Part shown: piece after piece, positions 55,399 through 63,357 of the stretch
How the letters are laid out: each line of letters begins with the position of its first letter
How positions within the stretch are numbered: the first letter of the stretch is position 1
Source: Bacteroidales bacterium
Lineage (GTDB): Bacteria > Bacteroidota > Bacteroidia > Bacteroidales > P3
Length of the DNA stretch: 64,000 nt
Assembly (NCBI GenBank): GCA_017633985.1
Contig: JAGBOF010000036.1
Location: forward strand, 62,001 to 126,000
Direction of reading: 5' to 3'
The notes under the pieces: generated by a model
The model's database searches: none
Seen by the model: only the letters and a program-made list of their open reading frames with translations
Told to the model about the DNA's origin: nothing
Translations under genes and position numbers: made by a program

Positions 55399-57321
55399 TT
55401 ATTTTGCTACGGAGAATTTGTTTACAACCATTCCGCTGCGTGTGATAACTCTTACATAATACATACCGTTTTCAAGGTTGGATGTGTTGATGTTGATTAG
55501 GTTTTCACCGCTCTTTATGTTTTGGTTGCCAAGATTGATAACCGTTCTTCCCGTCAAATCAACAACGTTTATAGTTGCATTGTCTGAATTAACTGCATTT
55601 AAGCTCAAAGTCATCATATCTTTTGCAGGATTAGGATAAACGATTGATTGGAATATGTTGTCATTTACATCAATCAAACTTACTTCGCCTACTTTGAAGT
55701 CAGCAGCTTCGCCGCCTGCCCATTCACCTGTAGTGTTTGAAGCCAAGATATTATCTAATGCGTCATAGATTTTGTAGTTTCCGCTTGTTGCTCCGTCATT
55801 TCCTTCATCTACAAGAACGAAACTGTAGCATCCGTCAGCCAAATCTTCCAAGATAATAGTATCACGCATTATTTTTGAACCTTCATAATGACCGCCTTCT
55901 TTCAATACATTGCCTTCAGAGTCTACAACAGTCCAACTGATTTGCGAACAATTTTTGTCAGTCTTCAATGTAATCTTTATAGGTGCAGGTCCTGAATTTG
56001 CAACTGATCTTGTAATCTTTGCAGTAGATGCTTTAGCGTCTTCAATTTCAATTCCGTTTATTTTAACTATCTTAACGCTTACGGTATTTGATTTTCCAGA
56101 TTCAACTTCAATAGGGTTTTCGCAAACAATAGTTGCTGTTTTGAATAATTCTACAGAACCTTTCCATTCGTAAGTAACAGTACTGTTAGTAGCGGCATTG
56201 GTGTATTCCAATTCTACGCTTTCTATTGTAGTAGAATGATTGTTTCTTATTGTTACAATAGGAAATGCTGCATTCTTACAAGCTACATCAGGGGTTAATG
56301 TAACACCTGTAATGTTTGCTCCTACTCCTTCCATTTCTGTATAAGAAGGTTCAATGGTCAATCCCGTCCAAATATTCGGTCCTTTAATATTAGGAGCATC
56401 TGCATCGTGTCCGTCAGTAATAAATACTACAACGTCAAGGTCTCCGAAAACAACTTCCGAATGGGAATCATCGGTTTTAATAGTTTCAGGAACGGTATAT
56501 GTGTATTGTTTTACGATGTAAGTTCCTGCAGGAATTGCATAGATTGAGTCATAAGTATAGACGGTATCGTATGTATAAGTAGTGTCGTTATCATCACTGA
56601 TAACTGTGTCTATTACATTCGTCGTCATTATGGTATCGATTCTTGATAGTTTCTTTACCACGTCTTTTGCTATTGTGTCACCCCATTGTCCGGTTATCAT
56701 GTCTCTTAACATGTGCATGTGGCGGTATTGTCCGTCAACAATTTGTTCAGGATTTTTATCCATACCGGTCTGTGGTCCCAATATATTGTTCTGCATAAGA
56801 AGCACATTAACCAAACTGAAATCCTGTTCCAAATCTTTAGTGTAATAAACCTTAACGGTAACAGTCATTTCTCTTGTCTGACCGTTGATTTCAGCCTTTG
56901 CTGCAATATTAACAGGAGATTCTTCTTTCATTATATTACCGCCAACAGCTGCCCATTGACCTCTGTCGTATGCAGTAACCTTTTTAGAATTGTAATTTAT
57001 TTTTCTGTTAACAGATCCCGAAGGATAACCTTGCAAATCCGTCTGTCCTTCGATAGCAGAACCGTAAGGTGTTTCGTAAAGTTGTGCAAATCCGCCTGTA
57101 TGTATATTGATAGGCACTACTCTTCCCGGATATGTTTTTGCAAAATCCGAAACTCTTTTATGTCCGTCAGGACACCATGTACACAAGTTTCCCGTATACT
57201 CTTCTATGACGGCATTACGGGGTTGCACGTCTTTGCTGATTGCCAACGTATCGGCACCCTCCTGGGCAAAAGCTCCGAATCCGAGAGCCAAACTTGCCAC
57301 TGCAAATAATAATTTTTTCAT
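55399..57321 (-). CDS. Omp28-related secreted protein with T9SS type A sorting domain
   Basis: This 640-residue exported protein has a signal peptide ending AFA, then Gln. The Omp28-like thioredoxin-fold region carries VIEEYTGNLCTWCPDGHKRV near residues 38-57, with a CxxC motif that could be redox-active. The middle contains a DT-rich segment (about 235-262: IDTIMTT, IDTVISD, YDTVYTYDS). The tail (QSIVYPNPAKDMMTLSLNAV to VNKFSVAK) is a T9SS sorting domain. Omp28 was described as a Porphyromonas adhesin-like outer-membrane protein; its function here is unknown. The gene is monocistronic. Confidence 0.85.
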   Translation of the reverse strand: MKKLLFAVASLALGFGAFAQEGADTLAISKDVQPRNAVIEEYTGNLCTWCPDGHKRVSDFAKTYPGRVVPINIHTGGFAQLYETPYGSAIEGQTDLQGYPSGSVNRKINYNSKKVTAYDRGQWAAVGGNIMKEESPVNIAAKAEINGQTREMTVTVKVYYTKDLEQDFSLVNVLLMQNNILGPQTGMDKNPEQIVDGQYRHMHMLRDMITGQWGDTIAKDVVKKLSRIDTIMTTNVIDTVISDDNDTTYTYDTVYTYDSIYAIPAGTYIVKQYTYTVPETIKTDDSHSEVVFGDLDVVVFITDGHDADAPNIKGPNIWTGLTIEPSYTEMEGVGANITGVTLTPDVACKNAAFPIVTIRNNHSTTIESVELEYTNAATNSTVTYEWKGSVELFKTATIVCENPIEVESGKSNTVSVKIVKINGIEIEDAKASTAKITRSVANSGPAPIKITLKTDKNCSQISWTVVDSEGNVLKEGGHYEGSKIMRDTIILEDLADGCYSFVLVDEGNDGATSGNYKIYDALDNILASNTTGEWAGGEAADFKVGEVSLIDVNDNIFQSIVYPNPAKDMMTLSLNAVNSDNATINVVDLTGRTVINLGNQNIKSGENLININTSNLENGMYYVRVITRSGMVVNKFSVAK

Positions 57322-57413
57322 TGTTATTGATATTTGATTGTTAGTATTAGTCTAATCAACATTTCAGTATAATAGGATGCAAAATTAAATAATTATTCTG
57401 TATTAGCAAAATT

Positions 57414-59315
57414 TTAATTCAATTTTTTTAAAATTTCTCTCTTGATACTGTCCTTATCAATCCCGCATATTTCTTTTAATTGTTTAATGCTGCCGTGCTG
57501 AATAAATTTATCATCAATGCCCAATACGGTAATATGGTTGCTAAATGAGTTTTCCGCTGCAAAATTCGTTACGCTCCAACCGAATCCCCCTGTTTTAACT
57601 CCGTCTTCAACCGTTATTATATAATTATATGTATCAAAAACATGGCATAACATATCTTTGTCCAACGGTTTTAAAAACCTGAAATTATACAATCCGACTT
57701 CTTTGTCTTCTTTCTTAAGTTCATTCACCGCATCCGTACATTCCTTGCCTATTGTTCCTATAAATAATACGGCAACTTGTTTGCCTGCGTATATTTCTTC
57801 CGCCTTGCCTACCTCAACTAAAGAAAATTCCTTCCTCCAATCAGCAACAAAACCGCTGCCGCGCGGATAGCGAATAGCAAAAGGTTTATCAATACTCAAC
57901 GAAGTGAACATCATATTGCGCATCTCAACCTCATCTTTAGGTGCCGCAACTATCATATTAGGAATCATATTAAGATAGGACAAGTCAAAAACTCCGTGAT
58001 GCGTCGCCCCGTCATCACCGACAAGCCCCGCCCTGTCTATACAAAGCGTTACGGGCAGATTCTGAAGAGCAACATCGTGGATTATTTGGTCGAATGAACG
58101 TTGCAAAAACGAAGAATAAACACAGCAAAACGGTCTTATATTCCTTGTTGCAAACCCCGCTGCCAAAGTAACTGCATGTTCTTCGGCTATACCCACGTCA
58201 AAGGTCCGTTCAGGGAAACGTACGTTCATTTCATTCAAGCAAGAACCCGACAGCATTGCAGGAGTAATTGCCACTATGTTATCATATCTTTCCGCCAATT
58301 CAACCAAACTCTTGCCGAAAACTTCCGAAAATTTCAACGGCTGACCGTTATCTGCCGTCTTTTTCTCTCTTTCTCCCGTTTTGGCATCAAAAACACCGGG
58401 TGCATGATATACCGTAGGATTGTTTTCCGCAAGCGGAAGACCCTTACCCTTTGTCGTAACTATATGCAACAGTTTCGGCCCTTGTATTTTCTTCAATTTC
58501 TCTATCGTGGAAATCAACGTAGGCAAATCATGACCGTCAATAGGTCCGAAATAACGTATATGCAGTGCCTCAAAGAAGTTGCTCTGACCCGCAAACAGGT
58601 TTTTAAAGAAAAGAAGTATTGAACGAAAAAACGTACGGTGCTTGTTGTATTCGTCTTTATTGCCTCCGAGCGCATTCCATATCTGATTCTTTACCTTATT
58701 GTATTTGGCAGAAGAAGTGATATTGGTAAAATATTGGCTCATCGCCCCCACGCGTTTGTCAATACTGATACCGTTGTCATTAAGTATAACAAGCAAATTG
58801 GCAGACGTACTTCCCGCATGGTTCAACGCCTCAAACGCCATCCCGCCCGTCATACTACCGTCACCTATTACCGCAATGTGAAAATTTTTGTCATTCCCCG
58901 CTATCTTATCCGCCAAAGCCATGGCCAACGATGCCGAAACCGATGTGGAAGCATGCCCCGTACCGAAATTATCATATATGCTTTCACTTCTTTTGGGGAA
59001 TCCGCTTAAACCGCCAAGCTTCCTTATCTGTTTAAATTGTTCTTTCCTGCCCGTAAGCACCTTATGTGCGTAAGCCTGATGTCCTACGTCAAAAACCAAA
59101 GTATCTTCTGGTACATTAAAAAGATAATGCAAAGCAACTATGAGTTCAACCGTTCCTAAAGACGAGGCTAAATGTCCCGGGTTTTCGCTTAATACATTAA
59201 TTATATATTGTCTTAATTCACCGCAAAGTGTCTTTAATCCGTCAATATCCAGTTTCTTTACGTCCTGCGGTGAATTAATTTTATCTAATACATTGTATTT
59301 AAAAGTATCTTCCAT
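57414..59315 (-). CDS. dxs: 1-deoxy-D-xylulose-5-phosphate synthase
   Basis: Dxs condenses pyruvate and glyceraldehyde-3-phosphate, the first step of the MEP isoprenoid pathway and a source of thiamine and pyridoxal precursors. The 633 residues carry the thiamine-diphosphate motif VIGDGSMTGGMAFEALNHAG, FDVGHQAYAHKVLTGR and, in the second half, IDRAGLVGDDGATHHGVFD. ATG 59315 is preferred: the frame starting at 59351 reaches into the promoter. The gene is well separated from mazG (downstream gene unit begins at 60377), with array 9 between them. Confidence 0.95.
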   Translation of the reverse strand: MEDTFKYNVLDKINSPQDVKKLDIDGLKTLCGELRQYIINVLSENPGHLASSLGTVELIVALHYLFNVPEDTLVFDVGHQAYAHKVLTGRKEQFKQIRKLGGLSGFPKRSESIYDNFGTGHASTSVSASLAMALADKIAGNDKNFHIAVIGDGSMTGGMAFEALNHAGSTSANLLVILNDNGISIDKRVGAMSQYFTNITSSAKYNKVKNQIWNALGGNKDEYNKHRTFFRSILLFFKNLFAGQSNFFEALHIRYFGPIDGHDLPTLISTIEKLKKIQGPKLLHIVTTKGKGLPLAENNPTVYHAPGVFDAKTGEREKKTADNGQPLKFSEVFGKSLVELAERYDNIVAITPAMLSGSCLNEMNVRFPERTFDVGIAEEHAVTLAAGFATRNIRPFCCVYSSFLQRSFDQIIHDVALQNLPVTLCIDRAGLVGDDGATHHGVFDLSYLNMIPNMIVAAPKDEVEMRNMMFTSLSIDKPFAIRYPRGSGFVADWRKEFSLVEVGKAEEIYAGKQVAVLFIGTIGKECTDAVNELKKEDKEVGLYNFRFLKPLDKDMLCHVFDTYNYIITVEDGVKTGGFGWSVTNFAAENSFSNHITVLGIDDKFIQHGSIKQLKEICGIDKDSIKREILKKLN

Positions 59316-59348
59316 TGTAAAATCTTTCAATTTCTCAAAAAGAAAATG

Positions 59349-59356
59349 CAAAGTTA
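59349..59356 (-). promoter_or_regulatory. Promoter -7 element of dxs
   Basis: The minus strand reads TAACTTTG, followed by CATTTTC. Confidence 0.65.
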
Positions 59357-59476
59357 CGGAAAATTATAAAGAATTCCCTATACAGCGATATTTTATTGCC
59401 CAAAAGCCATTTTTAAGACCGTTTTTGGGACTTTTGTTAGCATCTGTTTTCCACACAATTACATAAGCGTAAATTT

Positions 59477-59560
59477 TTAAGGCGTAAAAATTTTTTAATC
59501 ACGCAGAATATTTTTTTAATCACGCAGAATAATTTTTTAAAACGGCGTCTTATTTTTGCG
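59477..59560. repeat. 21-bp-period palindromic array 9 (4 units)
   Basis: Units start at 59477, 59498, 59519 and 59540, with heads TTAAGGCGTAA, ATCACGCAGAA, ATCACGCAGAA and AAACGGCGTCT. Units 2 and 3 differ by a single base over 21 nt, the clearest tandem copy in the window. Confidence 0.85.
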
Positions 59561-59576
59561 GCTTTATGTTCTGTGG

Positions 59577-60377
59577 CTATAAAACCTTTTCTTTCTGCTT
59601 TGCCTCCTGCCAAAGTTCTTCCATTTCGTCGGTATTCATATCCTGTAAAGGCTTACCGTTTTCCTTGGCTTTGGTCTCCATGTATTCAAACCTTCTTTTG
59701 AACTTACGGTTGGTCATTTCCAATGCCGTATCGGGATTAACGTCTATAAAACGTGCGTAATTAATCAACGAAAACAACACATCGCCGAATTCAAGTTCCG
59801 TATTCTTTGCTCCGCCTGCCTTGTTTTCTTCTTCTTTCAACTCCCCTATTTCTTCTTCCACCTTTTTCCAAACATCTTCTTTGCTTTTCCAATCAAAACC
59901 TATCCCTTTGGCTTTATCCTGAAGACGGTAGGCTTTTATCAAAGACGGCAGCGTCTGCGGAACTCCCGCAAATGTCGAACGGTTACCCTCTTTGAGTTTA
60001 ATACGTTCCCAATTCTTTTCCACATCCTGCGCTGTCAAGTTAAGATCTTTATTGAACACATGCGGATGTCGGCGGATTAATTTCTCGGAAAGTGAATCCA
60101 AAACGTCGGTTATATCGAATTTTCCTTTTTCTTTACCTATCAATGCATAGAAAACGACATGCATCATCACGTCGCCGAGTTCTTTTTTTATGTCCTCGTC
60201 ATTTCTGTCAAGTATTGCCTGCGAGAGTTCGTATAATTCCTCAATTGTAAGGGTTCTCAAACTGTCATTTGTCTGTGCGTTGTCCCACGGGCATTCCGTC
60301 CTGACTTGTTCCATCAATGAAAGCATACGGTCGAATGCCAATACTTCTTTTTTATGTTTTATTTCAATATCGGGCAT
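59577..60377 (-). CDS. mazG: Nucleoside triphosphate pyrophosphohydrolase MazG
   Basis: MazG hydrolyses NTPs and dNTPs to monophosphates, removing abnormal nucleotides and affecting ppGpp in E. coli. The 266 residues contain two MazG domains. The first has EELYELSQAILDRNDEDIKK with ELGDVMMHVVF (metal-binding Glu/Asp), preceded by CPWDNAQTNDSL. The second has EEEIGELKEEEN and ELEFGDVLFSLINYARF. The C-terminal KRRFEYMETKAKENGKPL is typical. Length is as in E. coli MazG. The heptosyltransferase gene is upstream, 77 bp away on the same strand. Confidence 0.94.
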   Translation of the reverse strand: MPDIEIKHKKEVLAFDRMLSLMEQVRTECPWDNAQTNDSLRTLTIEELYELSQAILDRNDEDIKKELGDVMMHVVFYALIGKEKGKFDITDVLDSLSEKLIRRHPHVFNKDLNLTAQDVEKNWERIKLKEGNRSTFAGVPQTLPSLIKAYRLQDKAKGIGFDWKSKEDVWKKVEEEIGELKEEENKAGGAKNTELEFGDVLFSLINYARFIDVNPDTALEMTNRKFKRRFEYMETKAKENGKPLQDMNTDEMEELWQEAKQKEKVL

Positions 60378-60454
60378 AATTATTTGCTGTTAATACAATA
60401 TTTATTACGGTGTTGATTGCTTTTAATTGCGGGTCTAAACTTACGTTTCAACCT

Positions 60455-61507
60455 TCAGGTATTATCGCTTTGCGTCCATTTGTTAGCCGTTTCGGCAATC
60501 TTTAAAGTATCCTGCTGTTTCATACATTTGAAATGCACGTGCGGACATTTTTTATAGCCCAATTTGCTGCACGGACGGCATTTCAATCCCTTGACTTCAT
60601 ATATAACGCTCTGGCAATTGCAATCTTTTTCAGGCAAATAAGGATACATACCGAATTCAGGGACTGTATTGCCCCACAAACTGATGATGTTTTTCTTCCT
60701 TGCCGCTGCTATGTGCATTAGTCCCGTATCTGCGGTTATTATTCCCGATGATGTGTCAATCAATGCCGCCGTTTGTGTCAGTGAATAGGCTCCGCAACCG
60801 TTAAAAACACGCGATCCTATGGCGTTTTCCACTTTATTGGCTTTTATCTTGTCGTTTATATCGCCCAAAAGCAGGATATTGCCCTCCAATTTCTCGCAAA
60901 TTGCGATTATTATATCGGTAGGAATTTGTTTGGTTACGTGTTTGGCTCCCACAGCTATTGCAATATACCCGTCTTGAAACGATAAAGGCAATGCATCAGG
61001 CGATATATAATCCTCATCCTGCAAAAAGAAATCCAAACCCCGCCCGTCGTTTCTGACATCAAGTCTTTTTACGGCGTCAAAATAGCGGTCCACAATATGC
61101 ACATCGGGCATTACATTCTTTTTTGTGCGGACATAAAGCCATTTCTTGAAGTTTAATTTATCGAAAGTGCCGTGCGGTTTGCGCAAAGCAAGCAAAATAC
61201 GTTTGCTTCTCAAGTTTTTATGCAAATCAACGACGAAATCAAAATTTTCTTTCTTCAATTCCTTTATCAAAGTATGCAATCCGACCGCCTTATTATACAC
61301 ATGGATTCTGTCTATATAAGGATTGTTTTCCAAAATGGATGTATTCTGCTGTTTGGTCAGGAAATGAATTTCGCAGTCTTTGTATTTACTTTTCAAACAC
61401 CGCACTACGGGAGTGGTAAGTACGATGTCACCTATGGAGGAAAACCTTATAACAAGTATTTTCTTCAAGGGTGTGTCGTCTTCGGTTTGTTCGCTTGTAT
61501 CTTCCAT
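60455..61507 (-). CDS. Glycosyltransferase family 9, ADP-heptose:LPS heptosyltransferase-like
   Basis: This 350-residue cytoplasmic enzyme is predicted to transfer heptose to the LPS inner core. The N-terminal domain begins KKILVIRFSSIGDIVLTTPV, the classic GT9 signature, and continues CEIHFLTKQQN. The donor-binding C-terminal domain shows SSGIITADTGLMHIAAARKK and IISLWGNTVPEFGMYPY. A Cys-rich segment (DCNCQSVIYEVKGLKCRPCS, then KKCPHVHFKC) near 300-335 is common in Bacteroidota members. With rfaE1 at 33073, it supports a heptose-containing core. Confidence 0.9.
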   Translation of the reverse strand: MEDTSEQTEDDTPLKKILVIRFSSIGDIVLTTPVVRCLKSKYKDCEIHFLTKQQNTSILENNPYIDRIHVYNKAVGLHTLIKELKKENFDFVVDLHKNLRSKRILLALRKPHGTFDKLNFKKWLYVRTKKNVMPDVHIVDRYFDAVKRLDVRNDGRGLDFFLQDEDYISPDALPLSFQDGYIAIAVGAKHVTKQIPTDIIIAICEKLEGNILLLGDINDKIKANKVENAIGSRVFNGCGAYSLTQTAALIDTSSGIITADTGLMHIAAARKKNIISLWGNTVPEFGMYPYLPEKDCNCQSVIYEVKGLKCRPCSKLGYKKCPHVHFKCMKQQDTLKIAETANKWTQSDNT

Positions 61508-61530
61508 TATTTAATGTTATTAATTTTTTG

Positions 61531-61538
61531 CAAAGGTA
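61531..61538 (-). promoter_or_regulatory. Promoter -7 element of the heptosyltransferase gene
   Basis: The minus strand reads TACCTTTG, 24 nt before the ATG. Confidence 0.65.
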
Positions 61539-61666
61539 CAACTAAATTTTGAATTAGAACATTTTGTAAATAATAAAAAGCAAATTATGCGGCAAGAAGA
61601 ACAACACGGTACACGCAGGAATGTGATAAATTGCAAATCCGCTCTTACTGTTACGGAAATAAATCG

Positions 61667-61674
61667 TATATTTG
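61667..61674 (+). promoter_or_regulatory. Promoter -7 element of the MBL hydrolase gene
   Basis: TATATTTG followed by CAAAATATT. It lies inside the longer frame that begins at 61631 and so supports ATG 61718. Confidence 0.65.
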
Positions 61675-61717
61675 CAAAATATTTCGGATTTATATCACAA
61701 ATAATTGCAACAACCCT

Positions 61718-62362
61718 ATGATAAAACAATTTGTATTCAATCATTTTCAAGTTAATACGTTTGTTCTTTACGATAAAACGGGACAATGCGTAATTATTGA
61801 CGCAGGTTGTAACGAACAAACGGAAAAACAAGAGCTTTTTTCGTTTATAGAAAGCAATAATCTGTCGGTTAAAAAACTTCTTTTGACTCATGCCCATCTC
61901 GATCACTTCTGCGGCATGGCGGATTTGGCAAGAAAATACAATATCCCTATAACAATGCATGAAAACGGCAAGAAAATTTTCCATATCTTCACGCTTCAAG
62001 CCCAAGGTATGAACTTCCAGCCCGTTGATATGACCGATGTGGCGTTTGAATACATTAATTACGGAAAAGAAATCTCTTTCGGAGACAACTACACACTGAA
62101 AACATTAAATGCAAGCGGACATTGCCCGGGTTCAATTGCCTATTATTCCCCTTCGGACAATGCAGTATTTGTCGGAGATGCCGTTTTCCGTCAAACAATA
62201 GGCAGAACGGATCTTTTCGGAGGCGATTTGGACGAACTTGTGGACAACATAAACAACAATATCATGACCTTACCGCTTGATACCGTCATCCTGTGCGGAC
62301 ACGGCCCGCAAACAGACGTAGAATACGAACGGTCAAACAATCCTTATATCCAACAATATTGA
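61718..62362 (+). CDS. MBL-fold metallo-hydrolase, glyoxalase II-like
   Basis: This 214-residue cytoplasmic metallo-beta-lactamase-fold hydrolase has the metal-binding motif LLTHAHLDHFCGMADL, then SGHCPGSIAYY, VFVGDAVFRQTIGRTDLFGG and ILCGHGPQT, the usual order for the YcbL/GloB-like group. These enzymes often hydrolyse thioesters such as S-lactoylglutathione, but the substrate here is unknown. The start ATG 61718 is chosen because the upstream extension contains the promoter. The porin-like gene follows after 14 bp. Confidence 0.9.
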   Translation: MIKQFVFNHFQVNTFVLYDKTGQCVIIDAGCNEQTEKQELFSFIESNNLSVKKLLLTHAHLDHFCGMADLARKYNIPITMHENGKKIFHIFTLQAQGMNFQPVDMTDVAFEYINYGKEISFGDNYTLKTLNASGHCPGSIAYYSPSDNAVFVGDAVFRQTIGRTDLFGGDLDELVDNINNNIMTLPLDTVILCGHGPQTDVEYERSNNPYIQQY

Positions 62363-62376
62363 TTTTATCCTTAATT

Positions 62377-62994
62377 ATGAAAAAATTACTCATCTTAACG
62401 GCATTAATATCCGCTTTTATAACCGCACAGTCGCAGGAATTCAAAGCCGGAATACTTGCAGGAGCAAGCATATCGCAGGTTGACGGTGACGGTATGGGAG
62501 GTTTTCACTTTATAGGACCGCAAGGCGGCCTTTTTATCAACAGGCAAATAGGCAGACAGTCGGCTTTGCAGGGCGAATTGCTGTATGTATTCAAAGGAAG
62601 CGGAATTGAAAGCAAACCCGAGACTGATTTCAGGGTTGAAATAACGGCATCCTACGTTGATTTGGCACTTTATTACAAGTATCTGTATTCCGACAGAATC
62701 AATATCAAGATAGGTTTGACTCCTTCGGTGCTTATTTCGCATAAAGAAACCTTTGCGGGATTGGAACAGACCGAATATCCCGAATACCGCAAATGGGGAT
62801 TGAATTTTTCAGTCGGCGGGGAATATTATTTCAGCGATCATTGGTTTTTGGCTGCGGATTGGAACTACTCTTTGCTGTCTTTACGAAGCGGAAAAGCTAT
62901 GGTAAGCAGTTATGACGCCCTTTTCTTCCGTTTGATATGGGAAGACGGAGAATTTTATAATTATCTGAAATTTTCCTTGGGCTATAAATTTTAA
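62377..62994 (+). CDS. Small outer-membrane beta-barrel (porin-like) protein
   Basis: This 205-residue protein has a signal peptide (MKKLLILTALISAFITA) followed by Gln. The mature sequence alternates polar and hydrophobic residues, with repeated strands (KAGILAGASISQVDGDGMGG, LQGELLYVFKGSG, YVDLALYYKYLYSDRINIKI), and ends with the barrel signature YLKFSLGYKF. It fits the OmpW/OmpX-size porin family (PF13568-like) of Bacteroidota. The function is unknown. It is probably co-transcribed with the MBL hydrolase. Confidence 0.85.
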   Translation: MKKLLILTALISAFITAQSQEFKAGILAGASISQVDGDGMGGFHFIGPQGGLFINRQIGRQSALQGELLYVFKGSGIESKPETDFRVEITASYVDLALYYKYLYSDRINIKIGLTPSVLISHKETFAGLEQTEYPEYRKWGLNFSVGGEYYFSDHWFLAADWNYSLLSLRSGKAMVSSYDALFFRLIWEDGEFYNYLKFSLGYKF

Positions 62995-63124
62995 CCCTGA
63001 CGGTATCCTCTGTTTTTAACTGCAAAAAAGGAGTTTTTAAGGCATCATTTCAGGCAGTTTTCAGGGCAAAAAAATCCGCCTGAATATACATGTGATTTTC
63101 ATCAAGTTACAAAACGCAAAAATA

Positions 63125-63208
63125 ATCACGCAGAATAATTTACTAATCTGCGTGATTATTTCACTGATCAGCCTGATTATTTTGGCGGGAAGGCGTCTTA
63201 TTTTCACA
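63125..63208. repeat. 21-bp-period palindromic array 10 (4 units)
   Basis: Units start at 63125, 63146, 63167 and 63188, with heads ATCACGCAGAA, ATCTGCGTGAT, ATCAGCCTGAT and GGAAGGCGTCT. A perfect 14-bp inverted pair lies at 63121-63134 and 63147-63160. It is located between the porin-like gene and the M64 peptidase promoter. Confidence 0.8.
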
Positions 63209-63332
63209 AAGTGCTTTTTTTAGGCAAAATTCCGTCACAAAAATGTATTAATCCGATACGCAGGTTAATTAATATGAGGCAGCATAAAAGTTTTATTATT
63301 GATGATTGCATACAAGTAATGATAAATTTGCT

Positions 63333-63340
63333 TATCTTTG
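63333..63340 (+). promoter_or_regulatory. Promoter -7 element of the M64 peptidase gene
   Basis: TATCTTTG followed by CAGAAAA, 17 nt before the start codon. Confidence 0.65.
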
Positions 63341-63357
63341 CAGAAAAATTCGGTAAT

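Noticed and set aside
11437-63208. 21-bp arrays as CRISPR or integron attC sites
   Set aside because: There are no identical repeats with unique spacers and no cas genes, and no integrase or gene cassettes lie nearby. Unit length and head palindromes also do not fit attC.
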